Positions 44,595 through 52,723 of a stretch of DNA of 64,000 nucleotides are shown here, one piece after another; position 1 is the first letter of the stretch, and every line of letters starts with the position of its first letter. Origin of the DNA: Chloroflexota bacterium (GTDB lineage Bacteria > Chloroflexota > Anaerolineae > Anaerolineales > Anaerolineaceae); NCBI GenBank assembly GCA_016838895.1, contig JAEKNU010000003.1, forward strand, positions 1-64,000, given 5' to 3'. Under the pieces are notes generated by a model that ran no database searches, was not told the DNA's origin, and saw only the letters and a program-made list of their open reading frames with translations. The position numbers and the translations under genes were made by a program.

Positions 44595-46580
44595 ATGAGA
44601 CTAAAATCTCTTTTCACCGCAGCAGTTATACTGCTATGCGCAGTTTTATGTATTTCCTGTGGGCCACCAGTCACTAATATTAATGTAGATTGTTCCGTAC
44701 CCGCATTAATCGATGCCATTAATACCGCCAACGATTCCCCCACAACGACAACAACTTTGCATCTAACCCCAGATTGTACTTATGAATTAACCGATATCCT
44801 ACTCTACGATACAGAGTTATACCCATCTGGTGTGGCTTTACCAGAAATCATTTCACCGATCATCATTGATGGACAGGCCGCCACGATTCGCCGATCAGAC
44901 GCATCAGGCACACCAAATTTCCGCATTTTCATGATCAATGACGTAGCTGATCTGACCATCAACAGCATTTATCTGGAAAATGGGAATGTCCAGGATGATA
45001 ATGGCAATGGCGGCGCAATATTGAATTATGGGTCTCTTACAATCACCCTCAGTGATGTTTTTAATAATAGCGCTGGCCGTGGCGGGGCAATTTATAATGT
45101 GGGCACATTTTCAACGCTTTGGTCAGTTTATTACAATAATGATGCCCTTATGATGGGCGGTGCTGTTCAAAGTATTGGTGATATGACACTTGATCGAAGT
45201 ATTTTTTTCGAAAACAACGCTTATTATGGTGGCGCAGTCGCAAATCATATGGGCGATGCAGATGTAACTGGTAGTCATTTTAATGATAATGAAGCCAGAG
45301 CAGATAACCTGGAAAATGGATTTGGTGGGGCAATCAGTAATACGAGCAGCTTCACAGGCAATATTGGGAAAATGCACGTTAATCTCAGCACTTTTGGAAA
45401 CAATAATGCCGGCTATGGTGGCGCTATTGCCAATAAGGATCGTTCAGAAATCATGCTGCGCGATTGTAGTTTCACTGAAAACAATGCTCATCATGAAGGT
45501 GGGGCATGTTTCAATGAAGAAGAGATGACCATCCCTCGCAGTACATTCTCAAATAATACTGCCAGCTTCTATGGTGGTGCGATATTTTTCCATGATACCG
45601 ACGATGCTATTTTGGGTATGACAATTGGCAATAGTACTTTTTCCGGAAATCAAATCACAGGTGGAACTTCGACTGGTGGTAGTGCAATTTATCAATCGGA
45701 TGGTCGTTTAGCGTTAGGCTACGTTACCGTGACCGAAAACAGTGGAGCGATTGCTATTGTAAAAACGGGGGGAATCACAGTCATTAGAAATTCGATTATT
45801 GCCAACAACACTAACGGTGATTGCGGCGGAGCTGCGGTTGGCAGTATAAGTGTGGATGGTGAAGCCAATCTGGATAGTGATGGTTCCTGCCCTGCATTTA
45901 CACTGACGCTCGACCCGAGATTATATCCCTTAGCAGATAATGGTGGAGAGACACAAACCCATGCCTTGCGGGTTAACAGCCCGGCACTTGATGCTGCAAC
46001 CGATACTGGAATGACCGTTGATCAACGTCAGGAACCCCGCCCTGCCGGGACGGCAAATGATTTAGGGTCTTTTGAATCCCAAGTCTTTGTTGGACCAATT
46101 GTTGTCTCACCCATGCCACAAATCGTGATAACTGTGCCCGTACCTGAAGAACCGCATAAAATTCCGGATTATTACTGGGAGTTTGAAGGCTACGTCTGTT
46201 CCGATATCGGTTTAACCGAATTTTATATCAAAACATCTGCCGCAAAAGATAATTTCAACCTACAGGTGGAAGGAAAACCTGTGGCCTGCTACCAGCAAAG
46301 TTATGACACAGAACGTTATTGGTGCCATGTGGAAAAACAATCCGTTGGCTGGAGCGTTCCCGCTGAAGTAACTTTCTGCGCTGAAGAAGATTGTACAACA
46401 ATCAATCGCACAACCCTGGCAGAAATGCGCTGTAACGCACCAGATGCTCCCAGCGAACCAGAAATTGTCGAATGTGCCGTATATACCACTTTTGAAGATT
46501 GTGCAGCCGCGCCTGCTTGTTCATGGGTATGTGCTGATACGGTCACTGCAAAATTATGTAATTGCGAAAATGCAAATTAA
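44595..46580 (+). CDS. Beta-helix (PMP-repeat-like) surface lipoprotein
   Basis: 661 residues. Lipoprotein signal with Cys near 21 (LCISC). Residues 130-400 hold repeated GGAI/GGAV plus FxxN-type units (for example GNGGAILNYG, GRGGAIYN, YYGGAVAN, GYGGAIAN, FYGGAIFF), the pattern of polymorphic-membrane-protein or parallel beta-helix passengers. DNGGETQTHALRVNSPALD near 440 is the choice-of-anchor-Q type ending. A separate C-terminal part of about 160 residues has at least twelve cysteines and is probably disulfide-bonded outside the cell. The ATG at 44595 follows AAGGAG. Confidence 0.78.
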   Translation: MRLKSLFTAAVILLCAVLCISCGPPVTNINVDCSVPALIDAINTANDSPTTTTTLHLTPDCTYELTDILLYDTELYPSGVALPEIISPIIIDGQAATIRRSDASGTPNFRIFMINDVADLTINSIYLENGNVQDDNGNGGAILNYGSLTITLSDVFNNSAGRGGAIYNVGTFSTLWSVYYNNDALMMGGAVQSIGDMTLDRSIFFENNAYYGGAVANHMGDADVTGSHFNDNEARADNLENGFGGAISNTSSFTGNIGKMHVNLSTFGNNNAGYGGAIANKDRSEIMLRDCSFTENNAHHEGGACFNEEEMTIPRSTFSNNTASFYGGAIFFHDTDDAILGMTIGNSTFSGNQITGGTSTGGSAIYQSDGRLALGYVTVTENSGAIAIVKTGGITVIRNSIIANNTNGDCGGAAVGSISVDGEANLDSDGSCPAFTLTLDPRLYPLADNGGETQTHALRVNSPALDAATDTGMTVDQRQEPRPAGTANDLGSFESQVFVGPIVVSPMPQIVITVPVPEEPHKIPDYYWEFEGYVCSDIGLTEFYIKTSAAKDNFNLQVEGKPVACYQQSYDTERYWCHVEKQSVGWSVPAEVTFCAEEDCTTINRTTLAEMRCNAPDAPSEPEIVECAVYTTFEDCAAAPACSWVCADTVTAKLCNCENAN

Positions 46581-46655
46581 AGGAGATAGCAGCCTTAAAC
46601 CTTGCCAATAATTGTATAATCAATGTATTCTGACAAAGCATAGAGAAAAGAAATC

Positions 46656-47153
46656 ATGAAAAAGCAGCGAGATCAGCTCACGTTCCGACCAGTGCAATCA
46701 GAAGACATTGAACATATCTGTCAATTCCCTCAGAACGCCGAAGAATTATTTTTTATGTTTCCCAAAGCTGACTATCCGTTAACTGCCACTCAATTGCAAA
46801 ATGCGATTGATAAGCGTTTTGATGCTTCGGTTGTCTGTTTGGATGAAAAGCCAGTTGGCTTTGCCAACTTCTATGAGTGTGCCCCACAGTCCCACTGCTC
46901 GATTGGCAACGTGGTTGTTGATCCTGATAAAAGAGGCTCGGGGATCGCCAAATACCTGATTACTGAAATGATGAATCTTGCTTTTTCGAAATATGCTGTA
47001 ACCGAAGTCCATATATCCTGTTTCAATCACAATACTGCGGCATTGCTCCTTTATTCAAAGTATGGGTTTACACCGTCCGGTTTGGAAGAACGAATTAGTA
47101 AACAAGGAGAGAAGCTGGCATTAATTCATATGCGATACCTGAGAAAACCCTGA
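46656..47153 (+). CDS. GNAT-family N-acetyltransferase
   Basis: 165 residues. The acetyl-CoA site is VVVDPDKRGSGIAKYLI near 87-103 (RGxGxA) and the C-terminal HNTAALLLYSKYGFTP is the conserved Tyr region. Substrate unknown. Confidence 0.85.
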   Translation: MKKQRDQLTFRPVQSEDIEHICQFPQNAEELFFMFPKADYPLTATQLQNAIDKRFDASVVCLDEKPVGFANFYECAPQSHCSIGNVVVDPDKRGSGIAKYLITEMMNLAFSKYAVTEVHISCFNHNTAALLLYSKYGFTPSGLEERISKQGEKLALIHMRYLRKP

Positions 47154-47320
47154 TTTACAGGGCTGTCAGACCCGATTTTCAATATAATCTTTAAAATATT
47201 ATTCTCTTTCTGAAAATCAGACTATAATAGGGTTACTCATCGCACTTTATTCGGGGAAAATTTGTTTTACTTGTTCTTTCAATATTATGATTATATTATG
47301 GTGGGCACTTGGATAACAAA

Positions 47321-48316
47321 ATGAAGAAGCAAATTAAAAAAGAACTTGAAGCAACTTTCAGCAACTATCTGGAAGCATATTTTTCAGACCGGGATATGCC
47401 AGGTACGTATTCATTGATGAGTAACACCTTATCCGGTTTTGGTACTGGCATCGATGAAAATGCCTATTCTGGTAAGGCCTTCCGCGAATTATACAAAAGA
47501 GACTTTGAACAAGCACCCAACCCAATCACATTTAAACTCAAGAAAACACATACTCAAGTTTTACATGAATCAATTGGTATCGTATCAGGGCAATTGAATA
47601 TCAACACAACCATCATGGAGCAATCATTGAAACTGAATGATTTGCGCATCAGCGCCGTTTTCCAGAAAACTGATTCGGTTTGGCTGCTGGAACATATGCA
47701 TATTTCATTTCCCACAGCAGTACATGAAGCAGATGAAGCCTACCCATTAAAAGAGATTGAAGAACGGGCAACTGTACTGGAAAAATTAGTTCAGGAAAGA
47801 ACAAAAGAACTTGAACAGGCTCATACAAATTTGGAGAAATTGGCCGAAATAGACCCGATGACTGGCATGTTCAATCGGATGAAAATGGATAATGTGCTGA
47901 ATTGTGAAATTCAACGCGCCCAACGCTATCAAACCACATTTTCAGTATTATTATTTGACCTGGATAATTTTAAAGAAATAAACGATACCCGCGGACATCA
48001 AGCAGGTGATAAAGTATTATCAGAACTAGCAACCGTGATTCGACAACGTGTACGTAATACGGATGTTATCGGCCGTTGGGGTGGAGACGAGTTTCTCATC
48101 ATCTCTCCGGAAACAAATTTAGAAGACGCTGCTTTATTGGCAGAAACGATTCGAATTTCGTTGAGTACACATAAATTTGATAACGACATCCTACTTACTT
48201 CAAGTTTTGGTGTATCCACATGGTTGGATTTAGATTCCCATGATACTTTAATTGATCGCGCAGATAAAGCACTTTATAAAGCAAAACGCAGCGGTAAAGA
48301 TCAAGTAATAAATTAA
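47321..48316 (+). CDS. Diguanylate cyclase with N-terminal NTF2/SnoaL-like domain
   Basis: 331 residues. Residues 1-140 look like a SnoaL/NTF2-like cone fold; a coiled coil (about 143-175) leads to a GGDEF domain with DPMTGMFNR, a perfect GGDEF near 256, and an I-site RNTD five residues before it, which allows product inhibition. It should make cyclic di-GMP in the cytoplasm, probably controlled by ligand binding or dimerisation through the NTF2-like part. The start at 47321 is uncertain (TTG at 47309 is possible); the ribosome site is weak. Confidence 0.85.
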   Translation: MKKQIKKELEATFSNYLEAYFSDRDMPGTYSLMSNTLSGFGTGIDENAYSGKAFRELYKRDFEQAPNPITFKLKKTHTQVLHESIGIVSGQLNINTTIMEQSLKLNDLRISAVFQKTDSVWLLEHMHISFPTAVHEADEAYPLKEIEERATVLEKLVQERTKELEQAHTNLEKLAEIDPMTGMFNRMKMDNVLNCEIQRAQRYQTTFSVLLFDLDNFKEINDTRGHQAGDKVLSELATVIRQRVRNTDVIGRWGGDEFLIISPETNLEDAALLAETIRISLSTHKFDNDILLTSSFGVSTWLDLDSHDTLIDRADKALYKAKRSGKDQVIN

Positions 48317-48330
48317 ACAAGGAAAAAACG

Positions 48331-48807
48331 ATGAATGTTCTTATTATTTATGATACGGTATTTGGAAATACCGCAACAATTGCTCAAAGCATCGGTGATG
48401 GTGTACAAGGTTCCGCTTATGTGAAAGTCGTAAAAGTAGATGAGGTTTCAGCTGATCAATTAAAGGATACGGATATGTTGATTATTGGCTCGCCAACACG
48501 TGGTTTCCGTCCGACAGAGGGTATCAGCGAATTCATGAAAAATCTTACCCCTGAAATTGTACAGGGTAAAAAAGCAGCCGTTTTTGATACTCGCGTTGAT
48601 TTACAAGATATAAAATCCAGGGTTTTCCGATTTGTTGTCAAAACCGGTGGATTTGCTGCAAAAAGCCTTGCTAAGGATCTAACGAAATTAGGCGCAGTAC
48701 TAATTGCGGATCCTGAAGGATTTCTTGTTACGGGAGATCAGGGAAAAGAAATGGTACCTGGTGAACCGGAACGTGCTACCGGATGGGGAAAAAATTTGCT
48801 TGCCTGA
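48331..48807 (+). CDS. Flavodoxin-like protein
   Basis: 158 residues. The FMN phosphate loop is YDTVFGNTATIAQ near 6-18, and the 60-loop is IIGSPTRGFRPTEG near 50. It probably carries electrons or acts as a flavodoxin domain protein in the cytoplasm. AAGGAAAAAACG precedes ATG, 14 bp after the cyclase. A paralogue lies at 55722-56195. Confidence 0.88.
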   Translation: MNVLIIYDTVFGNTATIAQSIGDGVQGSAYVKVVKVDEVSADQLKDTDMLIIGSPTRGFRPTEGISEFMKNLTPEIVQGKKAAVFDTRVDLQDIKSRVFRFVVKTGGFAAKSLAKDLTKLGAVLIADPEGFLVTGDQGKEMVPGEPERATGWGKNLLA

Positions 48808-48834
48808 AACAAACCTTCTTAATAATCACCCATA

Positions 48835-48863
48835 AAATACCAGGGCAATCCCTGGTATTTTTC
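48835..48863 (+). terminator. Intrinsic terminator after the flavodoxin gene
   Basis: An 11-bp stem (48835-48845 with 48850-48860), loop CAAT, with a short T tract. Confidence 0.85.
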
Positions 48864-48929
48864 ATATGTGCAGTATAATGTAGCTATCAATAATGCAACC
48901 TTAAATGGGGAAACGATTGAGGTGAAAGC

Positions 48930-50033
48930 ATGTATCAACGACCATATAAAAAAAACGATTGGCAAAAAAATCAGTTGAAGTCATTACCTCGATTTGCCTT
49001 TTCAATATTAATCATTTTAGTCGTCAGTCTGATTAGCTCAAGTGTAGTATTGCCTGCAGAAGTAAATTTACAGGCTGAAACGCCTGAATCGGATCGATCC
49101 GCTACGGCAGATGAACTTGTATACTTCACCAATCTGGCCAGAACTCAATTTGGCTTACCTGCTTTATCCGTTAATAGTACCCTTATGGCAACAGCCCAAC
49201 AAACAGCAGAGACAATGGCAGGAATTCAAATGTCCTCTCATATTGGTGGGGTTTCTGATCGCATCCAACAAGCCGGCTATGGTGGCGGTGTCAACGTTTG
49301 GGCAACAGAAAACATCGCCAATGGCACGAATATTCCCGCTGAGGAATTAATTTATGTGATCTGGAACGACGACCTGCACAATATCCCCATGATGAATCCC
49401 ATCTATTGCGATATTGGCGCGGGTGTTGCCACAGATTCTGAAGGAACATCATACTTTGTTGTACATGCTGCCTATACTGAAAAACGCTATTGTGGTGAAT
49501 ATATTGCCCCAGACGGCACCACACTTGAAACCTTATACGCCAATAATGAGCCATCCGCTGATACAGCATTGACCGCTGAAGCTGGGGTTCTATCCCAATG
49601 GATGCAGCCCGTCAGTCGTGTAACACCGAATGGGGATGGACAAATCATTCATACAGTTGACTATGGACAAACACTTTGGAGCATCGCTATTACCTATGGT
49701 ACAAAAATCAAAGAGATTCAGGCGTTAAATGGCTATGCAACAGATAATTTAACGGTATATGTTGGTCAAATACTGCTGATTCCTACCTCCTTGACACCTT
49801 ACCCCACGGAACAAAAAACAGCTACGCCAGCACCGAGAGTGTCTACCACGCCAACTTCGGCAAGCACGCTGCATGTCACAGCAACAATAGTCATAACCAA
49901 CTCACCTGAGACATCTAATCCTAAAAATAATAGTGAGAATAGTTCCTTCTCCACAATTATATTTTGGATTGTCGTAGGGGGATTACTGATGATTCTATTT
50001 GGTATCCTGCAGCGATTTATGCCCTCTGAGTAA
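48930..50033 (+). CDS. CAP-domain protein with LysM and C-terminal anchor
   Basis: 367 residues. A membrane helix at about 22-42 acts as signal or anchor. The CAP/SCP domain (about 60-190) has ELVYFTNLARTQFGLPAL, SSHIGG, ATENIANG and FVVHAAY, similar to YkwD. A LysM domain (about 240-290; HTVDYGQTLWSIA, then VYVGQILLIP) should bind peptidoglycan-like glycans. A Thr/Pro/Ser linker and a final helix (about 338-358) follow. It is probably displayed at the cell surface. GAGGTGAAAGC precedes ATG. Confidence 0.88.
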   Translation: MYQRPYKKNDWQKNQLKSLPRFAFSILIILVVSLISSSVVLPAEVNLQAETPESDRSATADELVYFTNLARTQFGLPALSVNSTLMATAQQTAETMAGIQMSSHIGGVSDRIQQAGYGGGVNVWATENIANGTNIPAEELIYVIWNDDLHNIPMMNPIYCDIGAGVATDSEGTSYFVVHAAYTEKRYCGEYIAPDGTTLETLYANNEPSADTALTAEAGVLSQWMQPVSRVTPNGDGQIIHTVDYGQTLWSIAITYGTKIKEIQALNGYATDNLTVYVGQILLIPTSLTPYPTEQKTATPAPRVSTTPTSASTLHVTATIVITNSPETSNPKNNSENSSFSTIIFWIVVGGLLMILFGILQRFMPSE

Positions 50034-50106
50034 TGGAAGTCAATTTCAATTTCCTTGCGTTGACTTTACTTAAATCAAGTAACCATCCACCCTTTGACAT
50101 GTGATG

Positions 50107-50136
50107 CCCTTCCAGATTAAATCTCGGAAGGGTTCA
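50107..50136 (+). terminator. Weak hairpin after the CAP-LysM gene
   Basis: CCCTTCC AGAT (50107-50117) pairs with ATCT C GGAAGGG (50121-50132) with one bulge; only TT follows, so termination would be inefficient. Confidence 0.4.
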
Positions 50137-50152
50137 TCGAATTAATGATAAC

Positions 50153-50181
50153 TGGACAAAACATACTCTATATCGTATAAT
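50153..50181 (+). promoter_or_regulatory. Promoter of the membrane protein/wHTH operon
   Basis: TGGACA at 50153-50158, 17-bp spacer, TATAAT at 50176-50181. The -10 element is inside the left arm of a long palindrome. Confidence 0.65.
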
Positions 50182-50223
50182 CTAACAAATAACTTTGCGA
50201 TACAAAGTTATTTGTTAGATTAT
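50177..50223. promoter_or_regulatory. 21-bp perfect inverted repeat, candidate operator
   Basis: Arms 50177-50197 and 50203-50223 are perfectly complementary around the five bases CGATA. It runs from the -10 to about +35, ending 26 bp before the ATG of the membrane protein. The operon encodes its own winged-helix regulator, which is the likely ligand. As RNA it would also form a strong hairpin just before the ribosome site. Confidence 0.65.
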
Positions 50224-50249
50224 TTATCTGTAAATCAAAGGAGTTATCC

Positions 50250-50852
50250 ATGTCAGGCAATCCGCGAAAGTCAAGCATTCAAAATCAACTATATCTATAT
50301 TTTTCAGAAGACGGTCTGGTCGATCTGGCCATCGGGATGCTCATATTCAGTTTTGCAGCCATGCTGCTCATTGGCTTGCCTGCATTGTCGGGTATCATCA
50401 GCATGCTGCCTTTTTTTGTCTGGTATCTCGGAAAACAAACCCTGACTATCCCGCGCGTCGGTATTATCAAACCGGCCGCTAAAATGAAAAACCGTTTTGT
50501 AGTATTCTTTCTGGTTTTACTCGCATTGGGTATCGGAGTTTTCCTGCTTTATTTCCTCTCTGCCCGCTCAAGTGGCGCCTTCCTGCTTGAGCACCCATTA
50601 GCCCTTTTTGGACTGATTCTGGCTGTGGGTATCAGTATATTGGGGTTAGTACTGAAAACAACGAGGTTTTACTATTATGCGGTACTGGTTTTTGTGTCTA
50701 TGACTTTAGGTGAAATCCTCAATCCATCCAGTCAAGGATTGGATATGTTCCTGATTGCCGTGCTTGTTTCTGGCAGTGTGATCATCCTTTCCGGGAGTAT
50801 CGTGCTGATCAAATTCTTGCGCAAGTATCCGGTTATTAAAATGGAAGGGTAA
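50250..50852 (+). CDS. Membrane protein of a regulator-linked pair
   Basis: 200 residues with about five hydrophobic helices (about 26-60 as two, 78-100, 112-132, 138-158, 165-190). No family is recognised with confidence. AAGGAG precedes ATG. The winged-helix regulator starts two bases after its stop, so the pair is almost certainly coexpressed. Confidence 0.75.
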   Translation: MSGNPRKSSIQNQLYLYFSEDGLVDLAIGMLIFSFAAMLLIGLPALSGIISMLPFFVWYLGKQTLTIPRVGIIKPAAKMKNRFVVFFLVLLALGIGVFLLYFLSARSSGAFLLEHPLALFGLILAVGISILGLVLKTTRFYYYAVLVFVSMTLGEILNPSSQGLDMFLIAVLVSGSVIILSGSIVLIKFLRKYPVIKMEG

Positions 50853-50854
50853 TC

Positions 50855-51160
50855 ATGGCAGACAAACCTCTAAATGTAAATATTGAAATCGATATCCTGG
50901 TTCATGAACCTGCCCGCCTTAAAATCCTGACGTACCTATCGCTGGTCGAAAGTGCAGACTTCGTTTTCCTGATCAGCCGTACCGGATTGACCATGGGAAA
51001 TTTCTCCGCTCATATGAGTAAATTACAAAAAGCTGGCTATATCAAAGTGGAAAAAGAAATCAAGGATAATCGTCCGCATACCATGTTGACTATCACGAAA
51101 GCAGGAAGGATGGCCTATAAAGAATACCGTGAAATTATGAGGGGAATCCTGGGATTGTAG
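50855..51160 (+). CDS. Small winged-helix regulator (MarR/HTH_27-like)
   Basis: 101 residues. Helix-turn-helix at about 35-65 (FLISRTGLTMGNFSAHMSKLQKAGYI) and wing at 66-85 (VEKEIKDNRPHTMLTITKAG), the pattern of the short MarR-like family in which GNFSxHxxKLxxAGY is typical. It should dimerise and repress its own operon; the 21-bp palindrome over the promoter is a suitable operator. The partner membrane protein may be a signal sensor or the target activity. Confidence 0.85.
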   Translation: MADKPLNVNIEIDILVHEPARLKILTYLSLVESADFVFLISRTGLTMGNFSAHMSKLQKAGYIKVEKEIKDNRPHTMLTITKAGRMAYKEYREIMRGILGL

Positions 51161-51204
51161 GAGTGCAATATACTTCAAGGAGCATACCCTACGAAAAAAC
51201 ATCA

Positions 51205-51238
51205 ATAAAAAACACCTCACTCATTCTTGTGAGGTGTT
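51205..51238 (-). terminator. Terminator of tRNA-Thr(CGT)
   Basis: A 10-bp stem (51211-51220 with 51229-51238) followed on the minus strand by six T, five bases after the tRNA. It may also end the wHTH operon coming from the other side. Confidence 0.88.
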
Positions 51239-51243
51239 TTCTG

Positions 51244-51317
51244 AGCCATCGGTGGGGATCGAACCCACGACCTGACGATTACGAATCGTCTGCTCTACCA
51301 ACTGAGCCACGATGGCT
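51244..51317 (-). tRNA. tRNA-Thr (anticodon CGT)
   Basis: 74 nt; acceptor arms AGCCATC and GATGGCT, D-arm GCTCAGTTGGTAGAGC, anticodon loop TTCGTAA giving CGT (reads ACG), T-loop GGTTCGATCC. CCA is not encoded. Its acceptor and T arms closely match the other tRNA-Thr at 42716. Confidence 0.95.
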
Positions 51318-51327
51318 GGCGTGCAAA

Positions 51328-51357
51328 ATTATATCAGGATTGCCCCCGATCTTGCAA
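51328..51357 (-). promoter_or_regulatory. Promoter of tRNA-Thr(CGT)
   Basis: Minus-strand TTGCAA (51357-51352), 18-bp spacer, TATAAT (51333-51328). Confidence 0.6.
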
Positions 51358-51411
51358 GAGAAATAGAATATAATAGGCACTACACCACCCCATTTGGGAG
51401 GAGAGAAACCG

Positions 51412-52665
51412 TTGAAAAAAATTGCCATGCTTTCATACCATACCTGTCCACTGGAAACCCTGGGCGGTAAAGACACCGGCGGCATGAACGTTTACGTACG
51501 CGAATTAGCCCATCATCTGGGTAAAATGGGCGTGCACGTGGACGTTTTCACCCGCTCACAGGATGAACATGTCCCGCAGGTACTGCATCAACTTTGCTAC
51601 GGCAACCGCGTGGTACATATGCCCGCCGGGCCGGAAGTGTATCTACCAAAAAAACAACTCACCTGTTATATTCCTGAATTTGCAGAGCAAATCCTTCAAT
51701 TTGGGCAGGAAAAAGGCTTACAGTACGACCTAATCCACAGTCATTACTGGATGTCTGGCGTGGCAGCCAAACAATTAAAAGATAGCTGGCAGATACCCAT
51801 CGTGCAAATGTTCCATACCCTGGGCAAGATGAAAAATCGCATTGCACAATCCCCAGCCGAAATGGAAGGCGATTATCGCCTGAACGGTGAACAGGAAGTC
51901 ATCGATGCTGCCGATAAAATCGTCATCGCCACACCCGCGGAACAAAGCCAATTGGAATATTTATATCAAGCACCCGAAGAAAAGATGGAAATCATTCCTC
52001 CTGGTGTGGATACCAGTAAGTTCTACCCCATCCCGGCTGATGAGGCCAAAGAAGTAATTGGCATCTCACCCAAGGATCGCATGTTGCTATTTGTAGGCCG
52101 TATCGAGCCGCTCAAAGGTGTGGATGTACTGATGCAGGCCATCTCCAAATTGCATAGGAATAATGAGATTGATGGCTGTCCGCATTATCTGGTCATTGTC
52201 GGGGGTAATCCTGAAGCCGAAGGTTGTAACATGGACGTGGAAATGAACCGCCTGATGACACTACGCAGTGAGCTTGATTTGAAAGACCTGGTTGTTTTCC
52301 TTGGCAAACGTGATCAGGATATGCTGCCCTATTATTATTCCGCCGCTGAGATCGTGATTATGCCCTCGCATTATGAGTCATTTGGTATGGTGGCACTGGA
52401 AGCCATGGCTTGTGGGACACCGGTTGTGGCCAGTCAGGTGGGCGGTCTGGCTTATCTGGTGCAGGACGGCATTACCGGTTATGTTGTTCCCCATAACGAC
52501 CCAGATAGCTTAAGTGAAAAGATCAGAGAATTGGTTTGCAATGAAGATATTCGGCAACAGATGGGCAAACAAGCAAACGCCTATGCACAGGATTATGACT
52601 GGCACAAAATTACGGAACGCACCATTGCCCTGTATGAAAAAACATTGCAGACAGCACCCGTATAA
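51412..52665 (+). CDS. GT4 glycosyltransferase, MshA-like
   Basis: 417 residues. GGMNVYVRELAHHLG near 22 and HSHYWMSG near 110 are hallmarks of the MshA/sucrose-phosphate-synthase-like subgroup. The donor half has PPGVDTSKFYP, LLFVGRIEPLKGVD and MPSHYESFGMVALEAMACGTP (EX7E). By family it transfers a sugar from a nucleotide sugar to a small polar acceptor such as inositol phosphate or a sugar phosphate. The start is TTG at 51412, eight bases after GGGAGGAG; TATAAT at 51369-51374 is a possible -10. Confidence 0.85.
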   Translation: MKKIAMLSYHTCPLETLGGKDTGGMNVYVRELAHHLGKMGVHVDVFTRSQDEHVPQVLHQLCYGNRVVHMPAGPEVYLPKKQLTCYIPEFAEQILQFGQEKGLQYDLIHSHYWMSGVAAKQLKDSWQIPIVQMFHTLGKMKNRIAQSPAEMEGDYRLNGEQEVIDAADKIVIATPAEQSQLEYLYQAPEEKMEIIPPGVDTSKFYPIPADEAKEVIGISPKDRMLLFVGRIEPLKGVDVLMQAISKLHRNNEIDGCPHYLVIVGGNPEAEGCNMDVEMNRLMTLRSELDLKDLVVFLGKRDQDMLPYYYSAAEIVIMPSHYESFGMVALEAMACGTPVVASQVGGLAYLVQDGITGYVVPHNDPDSLSEKIRELVCNEDIRQQMGKQANAYAQDYDWHKITERTIALYEKTLQTAPV

Positions 52666-52686
52666 TTAATGGAACAAACCTCTATG

Positions 52687-52723
52687 TAGATCTCAATCGT
52701 ATTTTGAGGTCTATTTCTTTTTT
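52687..52723 (+). terminator. Intrinsic terminator of the MshA-like gene
   Basis: TAGATCTCAA (52687-52696) pairs with TTGAGGTCTA (52704-52713) with one G-U pair, then a T-rich run with one C. It overlaps the 3' end of dinB. Confidence 0.82.
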
